64,000 nt of DNA from positions 39,928 through 103,927 of the forward strand of contig JAIOAX010000016.1 of NCBI GenBank assembly GCA_019873645.1, read 5' to 3'. Source of the stretch: Chloroflexota bacterium. GTDB taxonomy: Bacteria > Chloroflexota > Anaerolineae > B4-G1 > SLSP01. Shown here in pieces: positions 26,337 through 34,501 of the stretch. A program made the translations under genes and the position numbers. How positions within the stretch are numbered: position 1 is the first letter of the stretch; every line of letters starts with the position of its first letter. The notes under the pieces are model-generated. The model had not been told where the DNA came from and did no database searches. It was given only the letters and a program-made list of their open reading frames with translations.

Positions 26337-26368
26337 AAAAGGCCGACTCTTGAGACAGTCGGCCTTTT
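26337..26368 (-). terminator. Terminator of tRNA-Pro
   Basis: Read on the minus strand, AGGCCGACT, an 8-base loop and AGTCGGCCTTTT form a stem with a T-run, 12 bases after the tRNA 3' end. Confidence 0.88.
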
Positions 26369-26380
26369 CTCTATCTTCAG

Positions 26381-26455
26381 TCGGGGCGGACGGATTTGAA
26401 CCGTCGACCTCTACAACCCCATTGTAGCGCCCTAGCCAAGCTGGGCTACGCCCCG
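26381..26455 (-). tRNA. tRNA-Pro (anticodon GGG)
   Basis: The 75-base minus-strand sequence folds as a cloverleaf: acceptor CGGGGCG with CGCCCCG, D stem GCCC with GGGC, anticodon stem CTACA with TGTAG around loop ATGGGGT (anticodon GGG), and T arm GACGG TTCAAAT CCGTC. The discriminator is A and the 3' CCA is not encoded. It reads CCC/CCU codons. It has its own promoter and terminator. Confidence 0.95.
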
Positions 26456-26467
26456 TTGACGGGGAAG

Positions 26468-26495
26468 ATAATACCATAGTTAAAGAGATTGTCAA
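26468..26495 (-). promoter_or_regulatory. Promoter of tRNA-Pro
   Basis: On the minus strand TTGACA (26495-26490) and TATTAT (26473-26468) are 16 bases apart, about 6 bases before the expected start and close to the tRNA 5' end. Confidence 0.8.
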
Positions 26496-26500
26496 ACCCG

Positions 26501-26543
26501 GCGGTGGCACAGTCAGAGGCCAGCCACGGCAAAGTTCACCAGC
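26501..26543. repeat. Dispersed GGTGGCACGGTCAGAG repeat, family H copy
   Basis: The block GGCGGTGGCACAGTCAGAGG with a CCAGCCACGGCA tail matches blocks at 39448-39481 and 47266-47385. It lies between tRNA-Pro and the sensor kinase gene. Confidence 0.6.
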
Positions 26544-26545
26544 CG

Positions 26546-29500
26546 TCAGACAGCCGCAGGAGCAGCCAGGGCCTGCGCCAATGCCTCAGACAATGCTTGC
26601 AGGTCAGGAGGTTTCTGCACCCATCCGACGATGCCGGCCGCCCGCAGCGACTCTACTTCCGTCCCCAACGGGTGTCCGCTCATCACCACAAGACGGATGT
26701 GGGGGGTCTGTTGACGTAAGGTCGCCGCCAACGCCTTACCACCCATCTCTGGCATGACCAGGTCGCTCAAGATCAAAGCAATTTCATCAGAATGCTGCGT
26801 CACAATGTCCAGCGCCTCTTTGCCGTTGGCGGCTTCCAGGGGATGGTATTGCAACATCTCCAGGGCAGCCACAATCGCTGCGCGGGCCGTCGGGTTGTCC
26901 TCCACCACCAAAATCGTCTCGCCGTGGCCGAAAGCCAAAGCTTCCGACTCCAAAACCGGTGCAGCAGGCTCAATCTGCAGCGCCGGCAAATAAATCGAGA
27001 AGGTCGTCCCCGCGCCGACCTGAGTTTTGACGTCAATGTGCCCATCGTGCGACAAAACAATGCCGTATACCTGCGCCAATCCCATGCCGCTGCCCTTGCC
27101 GGGTTCTTTGGTGGTGAAGAACGGATCGTAGATGTGCGGCAAAATTTCTTCGGGGATGCCCGTGCCGGTATCGCTCACCTCCACACGTATCCACTCGCCG
27201 GGCGGCTCTACGTCGGCAAGGTACCGCCGCTCCAGGTTAATGCGCAATTCACCGCCCTCCGGCATGGCATCGCGTGCGTTCAGCGCCAGGTTCATAAACA
27301 TCTGCTGCATGCGTGTCTGGTCGGCGTTGACAGAGTAAGCCTCCGCGCCATACGTCAGGGTGATCCGAATCGTCTCCGGGAACGTGCGCTCCCACAGTTT
27401 CACCTGCTCAGTCAACAAGGCTGCCAGGTCTACGGGTTGCCGATCCAGCACGGCCTGGCGACCAAAATCCAAAATCTGATCAACCAGGTCGGCCGCACGA
27501 TGTGCCTGCTCGACGATCACATTCAAGCGTTCACGGAGTTGCGGGGACAAATTGAGCATCCGCAGCGACAACTGGCTGTACAGGACAATACTGGCAAGGA
27601 TGTTGTTGAAGTCGTGGGCGATGCCGGCCGCCAGTTGCCCCAAACTGGCCAGGCGTTCCTGACGTTCAAGTTGTTGACGCGCAGCGCGTTCCTGGGTGGC
27701 CTCGTGAATGACCAATACCCATTGTTCCGGTTCGGGGCCGTTGGCAATCGGTCGGGCGATAATCTCAAAGATACGCTCATCCACCATCGCCTCGTGGCGC
27801 AATCCTTGAGGCGGAGAAGTGAACAATTCGGTCAAAGAGCGATTGCCAAAATGCGTCAATTGCGCATTGATATCCATCCCCAAAGACTCAAACAGGGATT
27901 CGGCGACCGGATTAGCCAGCAGGATCCACCCCCGCGCACTCAAGAGCAACACCCCTTCGGGGACGGTGTCTATGATGTCCTGCACCTGACGGGCCTGCGC
28001 CTGGATTTGGGACAACAGTTGCTCCGTCGCCGTAAGCGCCACGCGCAACCGTTCCTCACTCTTCCGCAACGCTTCCTCCGCCCGCGCCCGCTCATCCGCC
28101 TCAAGGCAGAAGGAGATGTAGGTTGCCAGAGTCAACGCCAGTTGCTCTTCTTCAGGTAGCCAGCGACGCTTTTCGCCAACGTGTTCAAAGCTCAACAAAG
28201 CGGTCAAGCGTCCCCGCATCCAGACCGGCGAGTCCAGGAGCGAATGGATATCATAAGCCTCATAGTAAGCGGCGGGAATCTCGCAAGTGCGTGGGTCGGT
28301 GCGCACATCATAAGCGGCGATCACGCTGCCGACTTTATGGCTGGCCGTGTAGGTGGGGAACTCGGCAGCGTACAGCTTCTCACCTGAGCTAAAGGAATCT
28401 GTACTCAGAGTGTACAGGCAACGACATTCGATTTCGGTATAATCCTGACTATAGACCCAGATGCTGGTCCTTTCGGTGCCCATCACATGAGCAGAGAGCC
28501 GGGCAATCATTTGCAGATTCTCACCCAACGTCCCCTTAAAAAATTGTCCTCCGCCGATCAATTCCCCCAATAGCCCGGCATAACGGCGATGACGTTGCTC
28601 ATTCTCCCTAAGCAACGCCTCGGCATGTTTGCGTTCGGTGATGTCGTGGACAATCGAATACAACAGCGCGCGCCCCTGGATGGAAATCGGCCCGCTGAAA
28701 ACTTCTACGTCGCGGATCGTACCGTCGGCCCGGCGGTGACGGAAGTAGAATTGATTGCGCTGCTGATTGCGCGCCAGGTTCATCTCGGCCTGCACTTCCT
28801 CCGGCGTGAGAATATTGATCTCACTGATTTTCTTCTGCCGGAGTTCCTCCTGCGTCCAGCCATAGTATTTTGTGGCCGCCGGATTGGCGTCCACAATCGC
28901 GCCACCGTCAGGGTCAATGAGCAGCATCACGGCATGGTTATTGTTGAACAAGCTGCGATAGCGCGCCTCGCTCTCGCGCAGCGCATCCTCGGCCTGTTTA
29001 CGTTCGGTAATGTCGCGGGTAATGGAGAGGATATGAGGAACGCCTTGAAGCATGATGACCCTGGCCGACATCAACCCGATACGCACATCACCGTTTTTGG
29101 AGCGAAAGCGCGCTTCCAGATTTTCATAATAACCGCGCGCTTTCAAACCTTCCACCAACTTCTGCCGGTCTGCAGGATCGTACCAGATTTGGAGGTCCAG
29201 GGAACTTTTGCCGATGACGTCCTCGCGGGTGTAGCCGGTGAGCGCCGTAAAGCCCTCGTTGATATCCACGTACACGCCGTCAACCAGGCGATTGATGTTA
29301 ATGGCGTCCGGGCTGGTATGGAAGGCTACACGGAAACGTTCTTCGGTTTCGCGCAATGTCGCATCTGTCTGCGCCAGACGTTGGGTGCGCAGACGCGCCT
29401 GACGATGTAGCCACCAGAGAGCGACCAACGCTCCAAGCAACAGCCCACCGACAATCCCGATTCCCCAACGCAGATACAGCAAAGAGCGAGAGGCGGCCGA

Positions 29501-30310
29501 CTGACCTGTCCAGCGGCTCAATGTCTTGTAATAAAAAGAATTGGGCGTCTTCTGCCAGCTTTCCAGATAGCGGTCAATGGCTTCTAAGAGGTCCTGATTC
29601 CTCCCTTCCGCCGTAGCATAGTACAGGGTGGTAGCATTGAACACAAGCGGGGTCTTACGTAGACCATATTGTTCATAGAAGTAATCGCCAAAGAAAACAT
29701 TGCTGATCGCCGCATCGGCTTTACCGCTGGCTGCCAGCTCAAACGCTGCTTCAAGGGAATCGGTCGCCACGATCTCAACTTCAAACCCAAATCCGCGCAT
29801 CATTTGTTCAAAGGCCGTCTGTTGAATCGAATCGCGCAGTACCGCAACGCGCCGGCCGGCCAGATCGGGAAGCCGGTAGATCGGCAAACGCGGCTGTGCG
29901 TACACTTGCGACCAGCTCTGAACGACCGGCGTGCGGTGAAAATCGTATCGCGCGTCACGTTCAAAGGAATAAGCAACATCCGGCATCAGATCAATCTTTC
30001 CGGCTTCGAGCGCCGCCAGGCAATCGGCCCACGCACAAGGGACGTAAACCAACTGCCAGCCTTCTTGTGCAGCGATCTCCTCTAAAAGTTCGATGAACAA
30101 CCCGGAGGCGCGTCCCTGTTCGTCCATAAACACTTTGGGCTTATTCTGATAGACCCCCACCTGCACGGTGCGCCCCGCGTCAACCAGGCAGGCAAGCCTT
30201 AAAATAACCAGCAGCGTCAGAAGCACGCCGGCAATGCGCGCTCGTTGCTTCGGCCTGCCCATCCGCGTGCGCCGACAATCCGACCTGCGGATAGCTTTCC
30301 CAATGCCCAT
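26546..30310 (-). CDS. Hybrid sensor histidine kinase with SBP_bac_3 sensor domain
   Basis: This 1254-residue membrane protein has, in order: a signal/anchor helix; a periplasmic solute-binding domain (about 45-270); a membrane helix near 300-320; two PAS domains (about 340-590); a GAF domain (about 610-770); a third PAS (about 795-920); HisKA with H box LASLGQLAAGIAHDFNN; HATPase with DTGTGIP and GSGMGLAQVYGI; and a C-terminal receiver (VVEDNPTAR, LILSDLVMPEMGG). It senses a small molecule outside the cell and probably relays phosphate inside. The ATG after GGGAGGGGGCA is chosen. An ABC permease gene lies upstream. Confidence 0.92.
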   Translation of the reverse strand: MGIGKAIRRSDCRRTRMGRPKQRARIAGVLLTLLVILRLACLVDAGRTVQVGVYQNKPKVFMDEQGRASGLFIELLEEIAAQEGWQLVYVPCAWADCLAALEAGKIDLMPDVAYSFERDARYDFHRTPVVQSWSQVYAQPRLPIYRLPDLAGRRVAVLRDSIQQTAFEQMMRGFGFEVEIVATDSLEAAFELAASGKADAAISNVFFGDYFYEQYGLRKTPLVFNATTLYYATAEGRNQDLLEAIDRYLESWQKTPNSFYYKTLSRWTGQSAASRSLLYLRWGIGIVGGLLLGALVALWWLHRQARLRTQRLAQTDATLRETEERFRVAFHTSPDAININRLVDGVYVDINEGFTALTGYTREDVIGKSSLDLQIWYDPADRQKLVEGLKARGYYENLEARFRSKNGDVRIGLMSARVIMLQGVPHILSITRDITERKQAEDALRESEARYRSLFNNNHAVMLLIDPDGGAIVDANPAATKYYGWTQEELRQKKISEINILTPEEVQAEMNLARNQQRNQFYFRHRRADGTIRDVEVFSGPISIQGRALLYSIVHDITERKHAEALLRENEQRHRRYAGLLGELIGGGQFFKGTLGENLQMIARLSAHVMGTERTSIWVYSQDYTEIECRCLYTLSTDSFSSGEKLYAAEFPTYTASHKVGSVIAAYDVRTDPRTCEIPAAYYEAYDIHSLLDSPVWMRGRLTALLSFEHVGEKRRWLPEEEQLALTLATYISFCLEADERARAEEALRKSEERLRVALTATEQLLSQIQAQARQVQDIIDTVPEGVLLLSARGWILLANPVAESLFESLGMDINAQLTHFGNRSLTELFTSPPQGLRHEAMVDERIFEIIARPIANGPEPEQWVLVIHEATQERAARQQLERQERLASLGQLAAGIAHDFNNILASIVLYSQLSLRMLNLSPQLRERLNVIVEQAHRAADLVDQILDFGRQAVLDRQPVDLAALLTEQVKLWERTFPETIRITLTYGAEAYSVNADQTRMQQMFMNLALNARDAMPEGGELRINLERRYLADVEPPGEWIRVEVSDTGTGIPEEILPHIYDPFFTTKEPGKGSGMGLAQVYGIVLSHDGHIDVKTQVGAGTTFSIYLPALQIEPAAPVLESEALAFGHGETILVVEDNPTARAAIVAALEMLQYHPLEAANGKEALDIVTQHSDEIALILSDLVMPEMGGKALAATLRQQTPHIRLVVMSGHPLGTEVESLRAAGIVGWVQKPPDLQALSEALAQALAAPAAV

Positions 30311-30376
30311 TGCCCCCTCCCTTACACCCCTATTGCGGAGACCACAGGACACCCTATCCAGTAACGTTCTAATGCG

Positions 30377-31162
30377 CTAACGTTCCCATGTTTCAACGGT
30401 CCGCCGCCAAAACACCACGCGTTTTTCCAACGCGACAACACCTGCATACAGCCCTACACTCATCGAAGCAGAACAGAAGATGGCGGCAAAGAGCATCGGC
30501 AGATTCAGGTTGGTGTAAGCCAGCCACATCGCCCGTCCCAGTCCCACGGACGCGCCGGCCCACTCGGCGACGACGGCCCCCGTCACGGCGAGCGGCGCGA
30601 CGACCTTCAGCGCGGCAAACAGGTACGGCAACGCCGCCGGCCAGCGTGCGTGCCGGAACACCTCCCACTGCCCGGCGTGCAGTGAATGAAAGAGGGCCAA
30701 CACCGCGTCATCTACGGCATGCAGGCCGCTGTGGACGTTGATGAGCACCGGGAAGAAGGTCAACAGGGCGGTGATGATGACCTTGGGCAGCGGGCCAAAA
30801 CCGAACCAGATCATCAACAGCGGTGCAATGGCGACCATCGGTGTGGCCTTGACGAGGATGGAGAGCGCCAGCACGCCGCGTTCCAGGTGAGTCCAGAAGG
30901 TGATGAGCACTGCAACGGCAATGCCGACCGTCAGGCCAAGCAGCAGCCCGCCGAACGCCTCGCCGAGCGTGACCCAGGCGGCTTCAAACAAATAGCCGGC
31001 ATTGTGCCAGAGTTTACCCACAATTGTCGAAGGAGGTGGCAGGAGGTAAACCGGGGTGTGGTTGAACCGCACTGCGGTTTCCCAGGCCAGCAATGCCGAC
31101 CCAATGATGACGGCAACAGAAACCACCTCTCGTTTCGTGGCAGACGCAATCCCGTTATGCAC
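30377..31162 (-). CDS. ABC transporter permease (SsuC/TauC/ThiX type)
   Basis: The protein has about six membrane helices and the BPD_transp_1 EAA loop region (ALPYLFAALKVVAPLAVTGAVVAEW). It resembles permeases for sulfonates, nitrate or thiamine precursors. Start: the GTG at 31162 after AGAGGCGCGAT; a longer frame from 31207 is possible. No ATPase or dedicated binding protein is adjacent, but the kinase just downstream carries a solute-binding sensor domain. A 24-base palindrome precedes the gene. Confidence 0.85.
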   Translation of the reverse strand: MHNGIASATKREVVSVAVIIGSALLAWETAVRFNHTPVYLLPPPSTIVGKLWHNAGYLFEAAWVTLGEAFGGLLLGLTVGIAVAVLITFWTHLERGVLALSILVKATPMVAIAPLLMIWFGFGPLPKVIITALLTFFPVLINVHSGLHAVDDAVLALFHSLHAGQWEVFRHARWPAALPYLFAALKVVAPLAVTGAVVAEWAGASVGLGRAMWLAYTNLNLPMLFAAIFCSASMSVGLYAGVVALEKRVVFWRRTVETWER

Positions 31163-31220
31163 ATCGCGCCTCTGGAAATGACTGCAATGGACCGAACTCA
31201 GCGGCAAGTTTTCCGCGCAG

Positions 31221-31244
31221 CTTATGAAACTATAGTATCATAAG
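31221..31244 (-). promoter_or_regulatory. Palindromic operator candidate upstream of ABC permease
   Basis: The arms CTTATGA and TCATAAG surround ACTATAGT; the 24 bases are almost perfectly symmetric. The centre contains TATAGT, which could be the -10 box of the permease promoter on the minus strand. A dimeric regulator site is plausible. Confidence 0.5.
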
Positions 31245-31274
31245 TCGGCGACGAGCGCAAATAACATGCAAAGA

Positions 31275-31303
31275 CGGGACGTACTTTTTGAAAGTGCGTC
31301 CCG
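31275..31303 (-). terminator. Hairpin after the first GNAT gene
   Basis: The arms CGGGACGTACTTT and AAAGTGCGTCCCG form a 13-pair stem (one wobble) with a TTG loop, about 30 bases beyond the stop at 31335 on the minus strand. Confidence 0.7.
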
Positions 31304-31334
31304 CTTTAGTTTTGCAAGGTGGAATGCAATCACC

Positions 31335-32390
31335 TTATGTCAACGGTTTGCGAAAGGCCGTATCCTCTTTCACCGGACTGAAACCCATACTCTTGTAAAG
31401 TTGCAGCGCACCATTGGGATTGAGTGCATCCACGCCGAGTGCGGCCTCGGTCATCCCCTGCGCCTTAAGCACGGCGAGGCTGCGGGCGAGCAACGCGCGC
31501 GCCAGGCCGCGCCGCCGCCAGGGACGGCGCACACAGATGTTCTCCGTATAGCCGCGTTTACGGTTGTAGGCTACGTTTTCCTGCGCATCAATGTAGTTCA
31601 ACACCATACCGGCGACTTCATCACCATCCCAGGCAACCTGCCATAGCTCCGGCGTAAAGGTATGGCTCTCCTGCCAGTTCCGCAGATTCGTCTCATCCCA
31701 TTCATCCTCAGTATAGCCCCAGTGATCACGGAAAGCCTCTTTGGAGGCATACCAGATCGTCAAATAATCCTCTGGACGTACCGGGCGTATTTCTAGCCCG
31801 GTGGGAAGCGGTAGATCAGGGATGTTTTCCAAGTCGGGCCGCACCATGAGATAACCGTAGCGCACAGGGGTGTAGCCTTCTTCGGTCAACAACGTGCGCC
31901 AGTCGGTCTCCGTCTTGCTGGCCCAGCACTCAAAATATCGGCCAGCGCAGTCATGCCCATTGCTGCCGGCATGACCGGCTGCGATCTCGCGCAGCCGGCG
32001 CTCGTTGTACCGCAGCATGGCACGGCGGATGCCCAGGCCGCGCCATGCCGGCAGAAGCTGCGCGAAGTGCCCGTAGGTGTACGTGCCATCGTCCAGTTTG
32101 AACCAGTACACACGGCCATAGCCGATGACCTCGCCATGCACCTCTACGAAAAGCATGTCCCGGTAGGGATCGCTGTTGATCAAGTGATTGTAGTCCCGGG
32201 CGATGTCTTCTACCGTCACTGCACGCTCAAGTTGGTCGGCTTCTTTGCAGCCTTCGATGATGGCGACCATCGCCGGATAGTCTTCCGACCCACGGAAGCC
32301 GCGAAAGACCAGCCCCTCAATCGTCGGTGTCTCGATATACATAGTCATGCGCGAATCCGCGCGCTTTGTCATTTCCAGATAAGCGTTCAT
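31335..32390 (-). CDS. Tandem GNAT-domain acetyltransferase
   Basis: The 351-residue protein has two GNAT folds (about 15-175 and 190-351). Acetyl-CoA loop motifs are LLPAWRGLGIRRAMLRY in the first half and RRPWRRRGLARALLARSL in the second, which is closer to consensus (Q/RxxGxG/A-like). The end ALGVDALNPNGALQLYKSMGF is typical. The tandem layout resembles mycothiol synthase (MshD) and similar proteins; the substrate is unknown. The start is the ATG after GAGGAGATACTTACA. A second tandem-GNAT gene lies upstream on the same strand. Confidence 0.9.
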   Translation of the reverse strand: MNAYLEMTKRADSRMTMYIETPTIEGLVFRGFRGSEDYPAMVAIIEGCKEADQLERAVTVEDIARDYNHLINSDPYRDMLFVEVHGEVIGYGRVYWFKLDDGTYTYGHFAQLLPAWRGLGIRRAMLRYNERRLREIAAGHAGSNGHDCAGRYFECWASKTETDWRTLLTEEGYTPVRYGYLMVRPDLENIPDLPLPTGLEIRPVRPEDYLTIWYASKEAFRDHWGYTEDEWDETNLRNWQESHTFTPELWQVAWDGDEVAGMVLNYIDAQENVAYNRKRGYTENICVRRPWRRRGLARALLARSLAVLKAQGMTEAALGVDALNPNGALQLYKSMGFSPVKEDTAFRKPLT

Positions 32391-32411
32391 TGTAAGTATC
32401 TCCTCAAAATC

Positions 32412-32476
32412 AACCACGAACGACCACGAATGACCACAAATGGAAAATTAGTGTAGATTTGTGAAGATTCGTGGTT
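32412..32476. repeat. Dispersed palindromic repeat, family A copy 2
   Basis: AACCACGAA on the left and TTCGTGGTT on the right, with GTGTAGATTTGTGAAGATTC inside, lie between the two GNAT genes. Confidence 0.85.
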
Positions 32477-32483
32477 CAGATTG

Positions 32484-33497
32484 TTATTTCTGATGCTCTA
32501 AAGTTTGTGTACTTAATTCAATGCCGGGGCGCAGCTCCTTCTCAAAGCTGGCGTATTGACGTATCGGATGCATGCCGGCCTTTTTGTACAGGCTCAACGC
32601 GCCGGTTAGACTTTCTGCATCCACCCCCAATCCCACACGGCGTTTCCCGCGCCGGTAGAATTCCCCAAAGCTGTGATGCAGCAACGCCAGGGCCACCCCG
32701 CGACGGCGCCAGGGCCGCAGGACGCCAAGCGTGCCAACCCAGCCCATGTCCGGGTCCTCGGCGACCTTGGGTGAACAGAGCGACATCCCGACGATCCGGT
32801 CGTCCGCCACGGCGACGAACCACAACGACGGATCGAAATCCGGGTCGCTATCAATCCAGTGCATCCAGCGGGCGAACTCCTCCTCAAAAGGCTGTTCGAC
32901 ACACCCCCAGTGATCCTTGAACGCTGCGCGCTGCGCTTCGATAAGCGCGCGTTCTTCTCCCCGAATGAAAGGACGAATGGTTATGCCTTCGGGCAAAACC
33001 GGCGCGGGTGGAGATGTATCCAGTTCAATTGCCATGCGGAAGAAGTAACGCACACGGCGGTAGCCCTGTTCACGCAAGAGCGACTGCGCGACTTCATCAT
33101 GCGCGAGGGTCTCCTGCAGCAACACCACCCGTGCGCCTGCGGGTGCTTTAGGGATGGATTCCCTGGCGCGTGCTTCCAGCCATTGCGCGAGGTGTGTGCC
33201 GATGCCGTTGCATCGGTAATCGGGATGGACGCGCGCCCAGCCGAAAAGGCGGACATGCGGCTCGACATCCCATAGATCCGCATAGCCAACCGGTGTACCA
33301 TCGGGCGTGAGCACCACATGGGTATCGGCTTCCAGGTTGAATCCCGGCGACTGCCACCAGGAGCGGTTGTCTTCCACGAGAAACTGCGCCGCGCCGATGT
33401 CCTTCAAGGAGCACAGATTGAACAGCTCGGTCACAGATTCCGCGTCTTCCATACGCGCTGGACGATAGACATAGTTTTGATACGCTTGTGCAGACAT
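32484..33497 (-). CDS. Tandem GNAT-domain acetyltransferase, paralog
   Basis: The 337-residue protein has two GNAT folds; the second has VLRPWRRRGVALALLHHSFG and GLGVDAESLTGALSLYKKAGM, close to the neighbouring paralog. The start is the ATG after GAAGGAGG; a longer in-frame extension is rejected. A 32-codon gene and two terminator-like hairpins precede it, so transcription may be attenuated there. The acetylated substrate is unknown. Confidence 0.9.
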   Translation of the reverse strand: MSAQAYQNYVYRPARMEDAESVTELFNLCSLKDIGAAQFLVEDNRSWWQSPGFNLEADTHVVLTPDGTPVGYADLWDVEPHVRLFGWARVHPDYRCNGIGTHLAQWLEARARESIPKAPAGARVVLLQETLAHDEVAQSLLREQGYRRVRYFFRMAIELDTSPPAPVLPEGITIRPFIRGEERALIEAQRAAFKDHWGCVEQPFEEEFARWMHWIDSDPDFDPSLWFVAVADDRIVGMSLCSPKVAEDPDMGWVGTLGVLRPWRRRGVALALLHHSFGEFYRRGKRRVGLGVDAESLTGALSLYKKAGMHPIRQYASFEKELRPGIELSTQTLEHQK

Positions 33498-33526
33498 AGT
33501 TTTTTTCCTCCTTCGATTATGCCAAC

Positions 33527-33557
33527 AAAAAAGGCCGGTGGTGGGGTCCCCGGCCTT
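33527..33557 (-). terminator. Second terminator in front of the GNAT gene
   Basis: On the minus strand, AAGGCCGG and CCGGCCTT pair around a loop and are followed by TTTTTTG. It lies only about 30 bases before the GNAT start codon, so it would act on that gene's own leader. Confidence 0.75.
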
Positions 33558-33581
33558 CGACGCGCGAAAAGCGCACAACAA

Positions 33582-33621
33582 CAAAAAGAAGGCCGTGGAT
33601 GTCGCAGACGCCCACGGCCTT
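33582..33621 (-). terminator. First terminator after the 32-codon gene
   Basis: On the minus strand, AAGGCCGTGG and CCACGGCCTT pair and are followed by CTTTTTG. It follows the small gene's stop by about 20 bases. Confidence 0.85.
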
Positions 33622-33639
33622 TTGTGTTTTACGGTTAGA

Positions 33640-33738
33640 TTATTTTAACCTTCCGAGAGGCACACTGCGACAAGGCAAGACACCCATATCGCCTGCGGGC
33701 ATTTGCGCATTGCAGATGAAATACTTGAACTTGTCCAC
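33640..33738 (-). CDS. Small orphan peptide gene (32 residues)
   Basis: A GTG start 7 bases after AGGAGG gives a 32-residue peptide, starting MDKFKYFICNAQMPAGD, with Cys at 9 and 23 and a basic end. The ATG 5 bases upstream gives another 32-residue frame but sits too close to the ribosome site. A TTGACA-16-TACAAT promoter precedes it and a terminator follows, so it is probably a transcribed unit. I do not recognise the family. It could be a leader peptide for the GNAT gene or an independent small protein. Confidence 0.5.
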   Translation of the reverse strand: MDKFKYFICNAQMPAGDMGVLPCRSVPLGRLK

Positions 33739-33766
33739 AGCATAGCCTCCTGAGAATTACACCCCC

Positions 33767-33794
33767 ATTGTAAGGTAAGAACGTTTTTTGTCAA
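33767..33794 (-). promoter_or_regulatory. Promoter of the 32-codon gene
   Basis: On the minus strand TTGACA (33794-33789) and TACAAT (33772-33767) are 16 bases apart. The expected start is about 25 bases before the GTG start codon. Confidence 0.8.
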
Positions 33795-33807
33795 GCCAAT
33801 CGCTGCT

Positions 33808-33990
33808 GAAGATGCATTTCAGGACAGGGACAGGTTTTTGAGTTTTCCCCTCTCACCCCCTGCCCCCGCTCTCCCCGCGTGCGGGGAAAGCGGGAGAATT
33901 TCTCAAAGGGGGATTTTTGGCGGCTTCGCCGCCAAAAATCCCCCCTATTCAAAAGTGCACTTCAGAATGGGGACAGGTTTATGGATGATT
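33808..33990. repeat. Composite dispersed repeat, family B copy 2
   Basis: The stretch has TGCATTTCAGGACAGGGACA at its start, then CCCCTCTCACCCCCTGCCCC, CTCCCCGCGTGCGGGGA and the hairpin TTGGCGGC-TTCG-GCCGCCAA, then GCACTTCAGAATGGGGACAGG. The layout matches 40557-40865 with the parts in partly inverted order. No gene is supported here. Confidence 0.8.
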
Positions 33991-34005
33991 TTCCGGGAAA
34001 GGGTA

Positions 34006-34033
34006 TTGACAAAATTAAGTAATATGTTATAAT
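34006..34033 (+). promoter_or_regulatory. Consensus promoter of the DUF2089 operon
   Basis: Perfect TTGACA (34006-34011) and TATAAT (34028-34033) boxes are 16 bases apart, about 38 bases before the ATG at 34072. The region is AT-rich, unlike its surroundings. Confidence 0.9.
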
Positions 34034-34071
34034 TCTCAATATAAGAGTTAATAATCTAAAGGAGATATGAC

Positions 34072-34485
34072 ATGTACGCTGTGCCGTCTGAATGTCCGGT
34101 CTGTCACGATGATTTACACGTCAGTCAATTGATCTGCCGCACCTGCGGCACCGAAATACGCGGGCGATTTGAAATGGATCGCCTCTCGCGGCTCATCCCG
34201 GAGCAGCGCGCCTTCGTGGAAGTCTTTCTGCTCTGCGAGGGCAAGCTCAATTGTGTGCAGGAGGAACTCGGCATCTCCTATCCCACCGTGCGCAGCCGCC
34301 TGGATGAGATCATCCGCGCGCTGAAGCGCGAGCGCGTCGTACCGGCAGTGGCTGCGCCGATGACGCCGGCCGTTCCAGCCACGCCACCGGTGGCAGACAC
34401 AGTGCGCCATCAGGAAATTTTGGATCGTCTGGCGCGCAAGGAAATCGGTCTCGAAGAAGCACTACAGCTTCTCGAAGAAATCTAA
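34072..34485 (+). CDS. DUF2089 family protein
   Basis: The 137-residue protein has an N-terminal zinc-binding segment (CPVCHDDL at 9-16, CRTCGTEI at 23-30), the DUF2089 core with helix-turn-helix-like CVQEELGISYPTVRSRLDEI, and a C-terminal ILDRLARKEIGLEEALQLLEEI helix pair of SHOCT-like type. It is probably a small DNA-binding regulator. The next gene starts 17 bases downstream and its protein ends with a similar helix pair, so the two may interact (inference). Confidence 0.9.
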   Translation: MYAVPSECPVCHDDLHVSQLICRTCGTEIRGRFEMDRLSRLIPEQRAFVEVFLLCEGKLNCVQEELGISYPTVRSRLDEIIRALKRERVVPAVAAPMTPAVPATPPVADTVRHQEILDRLARKEIGLEEALQLLEEI

Positions 34486-34501
34486 AAAGGGAGAAAAGGC
34501 A

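Noticed and set aside
26792-28159. Plus-strand open frame of 455 codons
   Set aside because: It is antisense to the sensor kinase, whose domains are certain.
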